Source of the DNA: Gemmatimonadota bacterium
GTDB taxonomy: Bacteria; Gemmatimonadota; Gemmatimonadetes; Gemmatimonadales; Gemmatimonadaceae
DNA length: 36,656 nucleotides
Direction of reading: 5' to 3'
Assembly: GCA_016871855.1 (NCBI GenBank)
Contig: VHBQ01000029.1
Span: 1 to 36,656 of the forward strand
Position numbers and translations under genes: made by a program. Of the stretch, positions 8,219 through 15,798 are shown piece by piece. Each line of letters opens with the position of its first letter. The first letter of the stretch is position 1. The notes beneath the pieces are model-generated. The model was not told where the DNA came from. It saw only the letters and a program-made list of their open reading frames with translations, and did no database searches.

Positions 8219-9400
8219 TCAGCTTCGCGGCGGCAGGCACCGCGCCAGCGTGTGCTTGGCCACGGCGTCCTTGTGCACTTCGTCGGGACCGTCGTAGATG
8301 CGCGCGGCGCGTTCGTGCGCCCACCAGTTGGCGAGCGGCGTCGCATCGGTCAGGCCATACCCGCCGTGCACCTGCAGGGCGCGGTCAAGCACCTTCTGCA
8401 TCACCGCCGGCACGAAGTACTTGATCATCGAGATCTCGTCGCGCGCCTCGCGCTGCCCCACGCGCTCGAGCTTGGCGACGGTGTCGCGCACGAACAGCCG
8501 CGCCGCCTCGGTCTCGGCGCGGCTCTCGGCGATCCAGTGCCGCACCGCCTGCTTGTAGGCCAGCGGTTCGCCCGGCGCCAGCTCGCGGCGCAGCGCGTAG
8601 CGGCACATCAGGTCGATCGCGCGGTCGCAGATGCCGATCCACCGCATGCAGTGATGCACGCGTCCCGGGCCCAGCCGCTCCTGCGCGAGCAGGAAACCGG
8701 CCCCCTCCGCGCCGATCATTGCCGACGCGGGCACCCGGCAGTCGGTGAAGGTGAGCTCGCCGTGGCTCGCGTAGCCCGCGCCGACGTGCCCCATCACGGG
8801 GATGTTGCGGGCCAGCGCGTACCCCGGGGTGTCGGTGGGGACGATGAACATCGACGCGCGCTGATGTGGTTTGGCCGCGCCGGGCGTCGTCACCGCCAGC
8901 ACGACGCAGAACGACGCGCCCTCGGCCGATGTCGCAAACCACTTGCGGCCATTGATCACCCACCCATCGCCGTCACGCACCGCGGTCGTGTCGAGCCAGA
9001 CGGGATTCGACCCCGCGCGACCGGGTTCGGTCATCCCGAAGCACGACCGGATGGTCCCCGCGGCGAGCGGGCGCAGGAAGCGCTCCTGCTGCTCCGCCGA
9101 GCCGTGCGTGAGCAGCAGCTCCATGTTGCCGACGTCGGGGGCCTGCACGTTGCAGGCATAGTGGCCGACGGGCGTGCGGCCGAGGATGGCGCTCACCTCC
9201 GCGAACTCGGCCATCGGCATGGCGAGGCCGCCGTACGCGGCGGGGAGATGCGGCGCCCAGAGGCCGCGATCGCGCGCCGCCTGCCGCGCCGCGTTCAGCT
9301 CTGCCTCGATAGCCGTCCACGGCTGCGCGAGCGCCAGCGGTTCAAGGGGGAGCAGCATCTCGTTGACGAAGGCTTCGTACCGCGCGAGGAGCGTTGTCAT
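8219..9400 (-). CDS. Acyl-CoA dehydrogenase, ACAD11-like
   Basis: A 393-residue FAD enzyme of the acyl-CoA dehydrogenase family. The order is standard: an N-terminal helical domain (LWAPHLPAAYGGLAMPMAE), the middle beta domain with the FAD/substrate segment FGMTEPGRAGSNP and WVINGRKWFATSA, and a C-terminal helical bundle with QVHGGYGLTDATPLANWW and RIYDGPDEVH near the end. YDGPDEVH is typical of the ACAD10/11 group and related bacterial enzymes. It probably desaturates an acyl-CoA made with the help of the neighbouring kinase, feeding 4-hydroxy acids or unusual fatty acids into beta-oxidation. The ATG at 9400 is preferred; a TTG two codons upstream is possible. Confidence 0.9.
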   Translation of the reverse strand: MTTLLARYEAFVNEMLLPLEPLALAQPWTAIEAELNAARQAARDRGLWAPHLPAAYGGLAMPMAEFAEVSAILGRTPVGHYACNVQAPDVGNMELLLTHGSAEQQERFLRPLAAGTIRSCFGMTEPGRAGSNPVWLDTTAVRDGDGWVINGRKWFATSAEGASFCVVLAVTTPGAAKPHQRASMFIVPTDTPGYALARNIPVMGHVGAGYASHGELTFTDCRVPASAMIGAEGAGFLLAQERLGPGRVHHCMRWIGICDRAIDLMCRYALRRELAPGEPLAYKQAVRHWIAESRAETEAARLFVRDTVAKLERVGQREARDEISMIKYFVPAVMQKVLDRALQVHGGYGLTDATPLANWWAHERAARIYDGPDEVHKDAVAKHTLARCLPPRS

Positions 9401-9409
9401 GATCAAGAC

Positions 9410-9847
9410 TTAGTCAGGGTCGGGAGGGCTGAGCGTGCGCCACGCGGGCATCCGGCGGCCGGGCTTGTTCGGCGCCTGCAAGGCGGCCATTCGGCGCTCC
9501 ACGTCGCTCAGCCGGATGCGCACCGCGCGCGTGGCGCGCCGCGTACGGTCCAGCCGCCAGAGGGCGAAGATGGCCAGGAGGAAGCTGCCCAGCGCGATCC
9601 ACGCGAGGGCGATCCTCTCGAGCAGGCGATGGGTCGCGGTGTCGTTGGGGACGACGAAGAAGAGAACCACCACGGTCACCGCCGTGGCGAGCGAGGCGAA
9701 CGCCATGGCGACAAACAGCCACTGCCGGAGCGCGCGCCGCGCCCAGCGCCGCCGGAGCCGGGCGCGCAGGCGCTTCAGCCGCGGCCCATCCTGTGGACGG
9801 ACGGCGCCGGGGAGCGGGCGGTGCGGCAGCGGGCGAAAGTCGGGCAT
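9410..9847 (-). CDS. Small two-helix membrane protein, unknown function
   Basis: A 145-residue protein with a very basic N-terminus (RLKRLRARLRRRWARRALRQ), a first transmembrane helix (about residues 43-67), a short loop FVVPNDTATHRLLER, a second helix (about 78-98) and a basic, probably coiled-coil tail (LDRTRRATRAVRIRLSDVERRMAAL). Both ends should be cytoplasmic. I recognise no family. The layout resembles the N-terminal half of the 296-residue membrane protein at 10671-11561. The gene starts 6 nt after a TAAGAT box, so its mRNA may be leaderless. Confidence 0.72.
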   Translation of the reverse strand: MPDFRPLPHRPLPGAVRPQDGPRLKRLRARLRRRWARRALRQWLFVAMAFASLATAVTVVVLFFVVPNDTATHRLLERIALAWIALGSFLLAIFALWRLDRTRRATRAVRIRLSDVERRMAALQAPNKPGRRMPAWRTLSPPDPD

Positions 9848-9848
9848 G

Positions 9849-9859
9849 GGAGTATCTTA
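9849..9859 (-). promoter_or_regulatory. Candidate -10 element for a leaderless transcript (TAAGATACTCC)
   Basis: On the minus strand TAAGAT is followed by ACTCCC and then the ATG at 9847. A -10 box six bases before the start codon places transcription start at or next to the ATG, the layout of leaderless mRNAs. The same 11-mer occurs at 3541-3551 on the plus strand. No clear -35 box is visible. Confidence 0.4.
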
Positions 9860-9896
9860 TCCGGTGAGGCACCCTTCGTCACGCGGGCTCCCCATC

Positions 9897-10703
9897 ATGC
9901 CGCACTTTACCGTCAACGGCGTTTCGTTCTTCTTCGAGGACACCGGCGGGCCAAACCCGGCGATCGTCTTCAGCCACGGGCTGCTGATGTCGTCGCGGAT
10001 GTTCGCGGCGCAGATCGCGGCGCTGAAGGACCGCTACCGCTGCGTGGCGTACGACCACCGCGGCCAAGGGCGCAGCAGCGATCCCGGCGGGCGTTCGCAC
10101 GACATGGACACCTGCTATCGCGACGCGGTGGCGGTGATCGAGGGGCTCGACGCGCGCCCGTGCCACTTCGTGGGCCTCTCGATGGGCGGCTTTGTGGGGA
10201 TGCGCCTCGCCGCGAGGCGCCCCGACCTGCTCTACTCCCTGACGCTCCTCGAGACCTCGGCGGAGCCCGAGCCGCTCGAGAACGTGCCCCGGTACCGCAA
10301 GATGGCGTTCGTCGCGCAGACGCTCGGCACACGATGGGTCGTTGACCGGGTGATGCCCATCCTGTTTGGACGCACGTTCATGTCGGATCCCGCGCGCGCG
10401 GCGCAGCGCGCCGATTGGCGTGCGGAGATCGCTTCCCGTCCGCGGTCCATCGTGCGAGCGGTACGCGGGGTCATCGAGCGTGAGGGGGTAATGGAGGAGA
10501 TTCGCTCCATCCACGTGCCCACGCTGGTGGCGGTGGGAGAGGAGGACACCGCCACGGCGCCGCCCAAGGCGCGGCGCATCCACGAGCAGATCCCGCACTC
10601 GCGCCTCGCCCGAATCGCGGCGGCCGGCCACTCGAGCACCGTCGAGCAGCCGGCCGTGGTCACGCAGCTGCTACTGGACTTTTTCGCGACGCTCCCGCAG
10701 TAG
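9897..10703 (+). CDS. Alpha/beta-fold hydrolase (3-oxoadipate enol-lactonase-like)
   Basis: A 268-residue cytoplasmic hydrolase without a signal peptide. The fold reads MPHFTVNGVSFFFEDTGG, PAIVFSHGLLMSSRMF (HG oxyanion strand), YRCVAYDHRGQGRS, CHFVGLSMGGFVGMRLA (nucleophile Ser in GLSMGG), PTLVAVGEEDTATAPP (acid Asp strand) and IAAAGHSSTVEQP (catalytic His). It resembles PcaD/haloalkane-dehalogenase-type enzymes; the substrate is unknown. The ATG at 9897 lies 50 nt from the divergent membrane-protein gene. Its last 33 nt overlap the 3' end of the opposite-strand gene at 10671. Confidence 0.88.
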   Translation: MPHFTVNGVSFFFEDTGGPNPAIVFSHGLLMSSRMFAAQIAALKDRYRCVAYDHRGQGRSSDPGGRSHDMDTCYRDAVAVIEGLDARPCHFVGLSMGGFVGMRLAARRPDLLYSLTLLETSAEPEPLENVPRYRKMAFVAQTLGTRWVVDRVMPILFGRTFMSDPARAAQRADWRAEIASRPRSIVRAVRGVIEREGVMEEIRSIHVPTLVAVGEEDTATAPPKARRIHEQIPHSRLARIAAAGHSSTVEQPAVVTQLLLDFFATLPQ

Positions 10704-11561
10704 CGACCGCGCGTCCCAGAGCGCGCGCTCCACGGCGGCCAGCCGATCGTGGTAGGCGCGCGCATGGCGCAGCAAGACGGTGACGCGATGCGTGCCGAGG
10801 CCACCAAGGACGACCAGCGTGATTGTCAGCGTCAACCAGAACAGCAACGGATCCGGGCCGCCGCTGCCGCCCCACTGGCGCCCACCGAGGAAGTCGCTGA
10901 GGTAACGCGGGCCGGCGAACGTCATGACGAAGCCGAGGACGATCGCCACGCCGCCGGTCAGCCAGGCATGCGCGTAGGCCAGCGCCCGCCACGCCCGCTC
11001 CTCGGTCAACTGGCTCCCGAGCTGGTCGGCCGTCTCCACGAGGTCGGCGGTGACCATGCTCTCGAGCGGTGGGCGGTTGAACGGCGTCGGGTGGGCGATG
11101 CGCCACGCCCATGAGCGCTTGTTCCGCCGCCGCCGCCGGCGCCGGCCCGTGACGCCCATCTCATCGAGCTGGGCGAGCCGGCCGAGCACTTCCCGCTGGC
11201 GCGTGCGGGCGAGCTTCGCGCGCTCACGCTGGCGGTCGAACCGGCCGGCGAAGTACGCCCCGAGCGGCGTCGCGACGGCGACGAGCAGCACGAGCGTGGT
11301 CATCTGCGTGAATCGTGACTGCTGGCTCGAGGTCCACTCCGCGGGCGACAGCACGAACATCGCGACGGAGATGAAAACAAGGACCGTGAAGATGAGCAGC
11401 GCGAGGAACAGCCAGCCGCGCCGCGTGCGGAAATTGATGCGGCCGACGAGGCGGCGGTATTCGACACGCAACGCCTCGACTTCCCGCACGCGCATCGCGC
11501 GCTCGTCCTCGTTCTGGAGGGGCAGGAAGGTGACGGTCGTGCTGGATCGGCTGAATCTCAC
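10671..11561 (-). CDS. Four-helix membrane protein with Arg-rich loop, unknown function
   Basis: A 296-residue protein that may be two copies of a two-helix unit. Unit one has TM helices at about residues 50-72 and 88-106, then a basic helix RFDRQRERAKLARTRQREVL. A strongly basic loop (GRRRRRRRNKRSWAWR, about 137-152) follows, then unit two with helices at about 198-218 and 240-262 and a terminal amphipathic helix ending REKVQ. The small protein at 9410-9847 has the same helix-loop-helix-basic-tail layout. No known domain was recognised. Its 3' end overlaps the convergent hydrolase gene by 33 nt, so the two transcripts are complementary there. Confidence 0.75.
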   Translation of the reverse strand: MRFSRSSTTVTFLPLQNEDERAMRVREVEALRVEYRRLVGRINFRTRRGWLFLALLIFTVLVFISVAMFVLSPAEWTSSQQSRFTQMTTLVLLVAVATPLGAYFAGRFDRQRERAKLARTRQREVLGRLAQLDEMGVTGRRRRRRRNKRSWAWRIAHPTPFNRPPLESMVTADLVETADQLGSQLTEERAWRALAYAHAWLTGGVAIVLGFVMTFAGPRYLSDFLGGRQWGGSGGPDPLLFWLTLTITLVVLGGLGTHRVTVLLRHARAYHDRLAAVERALWDARSLLRERREKVQ

Positions 11562-11664
11562 GAAGCGCTCGCAGTGAGGGCGCGCGCCCGCCGTCCCAGC
11601 CGTGGGAGGCGTGACGGGCCCGGTTCATTCAACTTTCTAGACGGATGTGCCGAAGTCAACGAAA

Positions 11665-11687
11665 CAGCTGTCACAATGTGACAGCTG
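11665..11687 (-). terminator. Probable Rho-independent terminator of the acyltransferase gene
   Basis: A perfect inverted repeat: CAGCTGTCACA, one central base, then its exact complement TGTGACAGCTG. On the minus strand it begins 18 nt after the acyltransferase stop and is followed by TTTCGTTG, so it can fold as a 10-bp stem with a 3-nt loop and a short U-rich tail. Its core also resembles a regulator operator (TGTCAC-AAT-GTGACA), so a dual role cannot be excluded. Confidence 0.6.
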
Positions 11688-11704
11688 GAGGCTGTTCTGT
11701 CCGC

Positions 11705-12301
11705 CTACTCCACGTAGAACGACGGGCGATACGCCTGCGCTGACTTGAAGAAGGTGCGCAGGTGGGCGATGTCGCGGTCCACGTCGCCGGTCATCTGCTG
11801 CGGTTCGTGAATGACGAAGCGCTTGCGCGGGAAGTCGAAGGCGACTGGAACGATGGGGACCTTGGCGCCGAGCGCAACCCAGTAGAAGCCGGTGCGCCAT
11901 TTCTCAGTGCGCTTGCGGGTTCCCTCAGGTGAGATGGCGAGGATCATCTTCTCGCGCGCGTTGAAGAGCGCGATGGTCTGGTCGACGACGTTGTTCTTGG
12001 AGGAGCGGTCCACGGGGACGCCGCCAAGCCAGCGAAAGAGGTAGCCGAACGGCCACTTGAAGAGCGTGTCCTTGCCGAGGAATGTGCCGCGCAGGCCCAG
12101 CGCGTACATCGCCATCACGCCGGTGGGGAAGTCCCAGTTGGACGTGTGGGGGGCGACAATGAGGACGAACTTGCGGAGGTTGGGGAGCTGTCCCTCGAAC
12201 CGCCATCCCGTGACCAGCAGGAAGAACGAGGCGATGGCCTTGCTGATGAAGTTGCCGCGGCGGTGGACGTGGTCGCCGACGGGCGGGATGAGAGCGGTCA
12301 C
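11705..12301 (-). CDS. PlsC-like 1-acyl-glycerol-phosphate acyltransferase family protein
   Basis: A 198-residue membrane-associated acyltransferase. Motif I is PHTSNWD (HxxxxD, catalytic His/Asp), the FLGKDTLFKWPFG segment with GGVPVDR gives motif II, AISPEGTRKRTEKW contains the EGTR motif III that binds the phosphate, and VPIVPVAFDF is motif IV. One hydrophobic segment near residues 20-35 should hold it to the inner membrane. It is shorter than typical PlsC (about 240) but complete in motifs, matching short lysophospholipid-acyltransferase-like proteins. The start is a GTG at 12301. Likely role: acylation in phospholipid or glycolipid synthesis. Confidence 0.87.
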   Translation of the reverse strand: MTALIPPVGDHVHRRGNFISKAIASFFLLVTGWRFEGQLPNLRKFVLIVAPHTSNWDFPTGVMAMYALGLRGTFLGKDTLFKWPFGYLFRWLGGVPVDRSSKNNVVDQTIALFNAREKMILAISPEGTRKRTEKWRTGFYWVALGAKVPIVPVAFDFPRKRFVIHEPQQMTGDVDRDIAHLRTFFKSAQAYRPSFYVE

Positions 12302-12390
12302 TGGGGGTGCAGGGAACAGGGAACAGAGTGGGGTGCAGGGGGAGGGGAGCAGAGTGGGGTGCAGGGTGCAGGGTGCGGCGGGGGGCTGGA
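12302..12390. repeat. G-rich degenerate repeat (GGGTGCAGGG / GGGAACAGAGT words)
   Basis: Between the divergent acyltransferase and BNR-protein genes, the plus strand repeats the words GGGTGCAGGG, GGGAACAG and AGAGTGGGGTGC several times with little conservation of period. The 19-mer AGGGAACAGAGTGGGGTGC (12318-12336) recurs exactly at 29609-29627 in another gap. The G-runs could form quadruplex structures. The rest of the 204-nt gap (12391-12505) holds no gene; CATATTAG near 12471-12478 may be part of a promoter. Confidence 0.6.
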
Positions 12391-12505
12391 GGGAGTGAAC
12401 CTCGCCGGTGAGGGCGGCTCCGGCAAGTCGGAGTGCGCTGCTGGGGACTCGCGCCGGGCCCGGCTACAACCATATTAGTCGCCCTGTCGCCTCGGTCGAG
12501 GCCTC

Positions 12506-15500
12506 ATGAATCCGCGCACGCTCTTGGGGACCCTTTGTATGCCGCCCATTCTCCATCGCCTCCTCCCCGCCGCGGCGCTCTGCGCTGCGAGCCTCTCCGC
12601 CCAAGCCCCCACCGCCGCCACCGCAGCGGCCAGCCTCACCTGGCGCGGCATCGGCCCCGCCGTGATGAGCGGGCGCATCAGCGACCTCGCCGTGCATCCG
12701 AAGGACAAGGCGACGTGGTATGTCGCCGCCGGCTCCGGCGGCGTCTGGAAGACCACGAACGCGGGGACGACGTTCACGCCGATCTTTGACGACCAGCCGT
12801 CGTACTCAATCGGTGTGATCACCATTGACCCGACCAACCCGGAAGTGGTTTGGGTGGGCACGGGCGAGAACGTCAGCGGCCGGCACGTCGGCTGGGGCGA
12901 CGGCATCTATCGCAGCCGCGACGCGGGCCGGACGTGGCAGCGAATGGGGCTCGCCGCGTCGCAGCACATCGGCCGCATCCTCATTGATCCGCGCAACAGC
13001 GACGTGGTGCTGGTAGCCGCCGAGGGCTCGCTGTGGGCAGCGGGTGGTGAGCGCGGCGTGTACCGAACCATGGACGGCGGGCGCACGTGGAGCGCGGCGC
13101 TCCAGATCGACGAGAACACCGGCGTCACCGACCTGGAGTTCGATCCGTCGAATCCGGATGTGGTGTACGCGGCCGCCTATCAGCGGCGGCGCCACGTCTG
13201 CTGCTTCCTCGCCGGAGGGCCAAGCTCCGGGATCTACAAGTCCACCGACAACGGCAAGACATGGCGCAAGGTGACCACCGGCCTGCCGAAGGGGGACATG
13301 GGGAAGATCGGACTCGCCGTCACGCCCGCCGATCCGTCGCGCGTGTACGCGACTATCGAGGCCTCCGCCGGAGAGCAGGGCTTCTATCGGTCAAATGACC
13401 GCGGCGAAAGCTGGGAGCGGCGGAACGAGTACATCTCGGGCGGCACGGGACCGCACTACTACCAGGAACTCGAGGCCTCACCGCACGACGCGGACCTCGT
13501 GTACCAGATGGACGTGTTCCTGCACGTCACCCGCGACGGCGGCAAGACGATCGGCATGCTCGAGACGGGACGCGACAAGCACAGCGACAACCATGCCCTG
13601 TGGATCGACCCGGACAACGGCCGGCACCTGATCGTCGGCACCGACGCAGGAGTCTACGAGAGCTTCGACCAAGGCGTGCGCTGGCGCCACTTCCCCAACC
13701 TGCCGCTCTCGCAGTTCTACAAGGTCGCGCTGAACAACCGCGAGCCGTTCTACGACCTGCTGGGCGGCGCGCAGGACTTGGGCACGCTGCACGGCCCGTC
13801 GCGCACGTCGAACCGCGACGGCATCCGCAACCAGGACTGGTACGTGCCGATGGGCGCCGATGGCTACGGCGTCGCCTTCGACCCGAATGACCCGGACCTG
13901 ATGTACTTCATGTGGCAGGGCGGCAACATCTTCCGAAAGGATCGCCGGAACGAGGAAGCGGTGGACATCAAGCCACGGCCAGCCGACGGCGACGCGCCCG
14001 AACGCTGGAACTGGGATTCGCCGATCCTCGTGAGCCCGCACAATCCAAACCGCATCTACTTCGCGTCGCAGCGTGTCTGGCGCAGCGACGACCGGGGCGA
14101 TTCGTGGACGCCGATCAGCGGCGACCTGACGCTCGGCCAGAACCGCTACGAGCAGCGCATCTTGGGACGCGTCTGGAGCGTGGACGCGCTGTTCGATCAC
14201 GGCGCGATGTCGAAGTTCGCGACCACGACGTCCATCGCCGAGTCGCCGAAGGAAGCGGGCGTGCTCGTGGTGGGGACCGACGACGGGCTCGTGCAGGTGA
14301 CCGCCAACGGCGGCGGGGCGTGGACGCGCACCGCGCCGATGCCGGGATTGCCGGCGGGGTCCTTCATCAACTCCGTCGAGACATCGCAGTTCGACGCGCG
14401 CACGATCTTCGTGGTCGCCGACAACCACAAGCAGGGCGACTTCGCCCCATACGTCTACGTGAGCACCGACCTCGGCAAGACGTGGCGCTCGATTGCCGGC
14501 GACCTGCCGAAGGGGACCATCGTCTGGGCCATCCGGCAGGATCACGTGCGCCCCGAGCTGCTGTTCGTCGCGACGGAGTTCGGTGTCTACTGGACGCCGA
14601 ACGGCGGCGCGAACTGGCACAAGCTGAGCGGCGGCGTGCCGACGATCTCGTTCCGCGACCTCAAGATCCAGCGTCGCGACAACGACCTCGTCGGCGCAAC
14701 CTTCGGACGCGGCTTCTATGTGCTCGACGACTACTCGGCGCTGCGCGACATCGCCGCAGGCGCGCTGAGCAGCGACGGCGGAATGTTCCCGGTGCGCGAC
14801 GCGTGGTGGTACGTGCCGTATCAAGTGGCGCAGGCGCTGAACCGCCCGGAGTTGGGGAGCGACGACTTCACGGCGAAGAACCCGCCGTTCGGCGCACTGC
14901 TCACCTACTATCTGAAGGAAGCGCCGACCACGACGAAGGAGGCGCGTCAGGCGCAGGAGAAGGCGCTGCGCGAACGCAACGCCGACGCGCCCTTCCCGGG
15001 CTACGATCGGCTGCGCGCAGAGTCGCTGGAACAGGGGCCGAAGGCGCTGCTGATCATCAGCGACGCCACCGGCCGACGCGTGCGCGTGATCGAGGCGCCG
15101 GCGAAGGCGGGACTCAATCGCGTAAGCTGGGATCTGCGTGGCCCGAACCCCGACGCCATCGACCTGCGCCCCGCTGGCTTCCAGGCACCGTGGTCCGCGC
15201 CCGTGGAGGGTCCGCTCGTGGCGCCGGGGCGCTACACCGTCGCACTCAACGTCGTGTCAGCGAGCGGCGTCCGCCAGCTTGGCGCGGCGCAGTCGTTCAC
15301 GGTGAAGTCCGTGCCCAACCTGCCGGCGGGGACGAACGTCGCCGACGTCGCGGCATTCCATGGGCAGATCGCTGAGCTCGCGCGTCGCGCCTCGTCGGTG
15401 GGCGAGGAGCTCTCCCGCGTGCGCGAGGAACTGCGTCATATGCGGGCGGCGATCGTGGTGACGCCGAAGGCCGAAATGGCCCTCTTCGCGCGCATTGATT

Positions 15501-15796
15501 CGGCGAATGTCGCGGTGGCGGCGCTGAGCCGCCGCCTGCATGGCGATCCGATCCGCCAGCGCCTGGACGAAGACGAGGTGCCGTCCATCAACGCTCGGCT
15601 CGGCACGGCGATGAGCGCGTGGGAGACGCGCCTGCCGCCAACGGCAACGCAGCGGCGGAGCGCCGAGCTGGCCGCGACCGCCCTCGCGGCGCTGACCCGC
15701 GATGTCGAAGCATTGGTCAGCGGCGAGATGGTGAAGCTGCGCGCCGCGCTTGATGCGGCGGGGGCGCCGTACACCCCGGGGCGGCGGCCGGAGTGA
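12506..15796 (+). CDS. Exported BNR/sortilin (VPS10)-type repeat protein
   Basis: A protein of about 1096 residues with a signal peptide (ending near AASLSAQAP) and many Asp-box repeats of the form S/T-x-D-x-G-x-x-W/F: YRSRDAGRTWQR, YRTMDGGRTWSA, YKSTDNGKTWRK, YRSNDRGESWER, WRSDDRGDSWTP, VSTDLGKTWRS and others. These build one or two large beta-propellers (about residues 45-750), followed by a beta-sandwich and a helical C-terminal region. Such proteins are often labelled glycosyl hydrolase, but the fold alone does not prove catalysis; binding or surface protein processing is as likely. Start is ATG 12506 (GAGG five bases upstream) or ATG 12539, which gives a shorter signal peptide. The next gene starts 2 nt after this stop. 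Confidence 0.88.
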   Translation: MNPRTLLGTLCMPPILHRLLPAAALCAASLSAQAPTAATAAASLTWRGIGPAVMSGRISDLAVHPKDKATWYVAAGSGGVWKTTNAGTTFTPIFDDQPSYSIGVITIDPTNPEVVWVGTGENVSGRHVGWGDGIYRSRDAGRTWQRMGLAASQHIGRILIDPRNSDVVLVAAEGSLWAAGGERGVYRTMDGGRTWSAALQIDENTGVTDLEFDPSNPDVVYAAAYQRRRHVCCFLAGGPSSGIYKSTDNGKTWRKVTTGLPKGDMGKIGLAVTPADPSRVYATIEASAGEQGFYRSNDRGESWERRNEYISGGTGPHYYQELEASPHDADLVYQMDVFLHVTRDGGKTIGMLETGRDKHSDNHALWIDPDNGRHLIVGTDAGVYESFDQGVRWRHFPNLPLSQFYKVALNNREPFYDLLGGAQDLGTLHGPSRTSNRDGIRNQDWYVPMGADGYGVAFDPNDPDLMYFMWQGGNIFRKDRRNEEAVDIKPRPADGDAPERWNWDSPILVSPHNPNRIYFASQRVWRSDDRGDSWTPISGDLTLGQNRYEQRILGRVWSVDALFDHGAMSKFATTTSIAESPKEAGVLVVGTDDGLVQVTANGGGAWTRTAPMPGLPAGSFINSVETSQFDARTIFVVADNHKQGDFAPYVYVSTDLGKTWRSIAGDLPKGTIVWAIRQDHVRPELLFVATEFGVYWTPNGGANWHKLSGGVPTISFRDLKIQRRDNDLVGATFGRGFYVLDDYSALRDIAAGALSSDGGMFPVRDAWWYVPYQVAQALNRPELGSDDFTAKNPPFGALLTYYLKEAPTTTKEARQAQEKALRERNADAPFPGYDRLRAESLEQGPKALLIISDATGRRVRVIEAPAKAGLNRVSWDLRGPNPDAIDLRPAGFQAPWSAPVEGPLVAPGRYTVALNVVSASGVRQLGAAQSFTVKSVPNLPAGTNVADVAAFHGQIAELARRASSVGEELSRVREELRHMRAAIVVTPKAEMALFARIDSANVAVAALSRRLHGDPIRQRLDEDEVPSINARLGTAMSAWETRLPPTATQRRSAELAATALAALTRDVEALVSGEMVKLRAALDAAGAPYTPGRRPE

Positions 15797-15798
15797 CC

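Noticed and set aside
7055-10345. Very long plus-strand open frame opposite the kinase and dehydrogenase genes
   Set aside because: Arg/His/Gly-rich composition without domains; it is the antisense shadow common in GC-rich genes, and the minus strand carries clear families.
11665-11687. Regulator operator
   Set aside because: Symmetry would fit, but its place directly after the acyltransferase stop with a T-rich tail fits a terminator better.
13478-14824. Minus-strand open frame inside the BNR/sortilin gene
   Set aside because: Lies fully opposite Asp-box repeats and has no recognisable domain.
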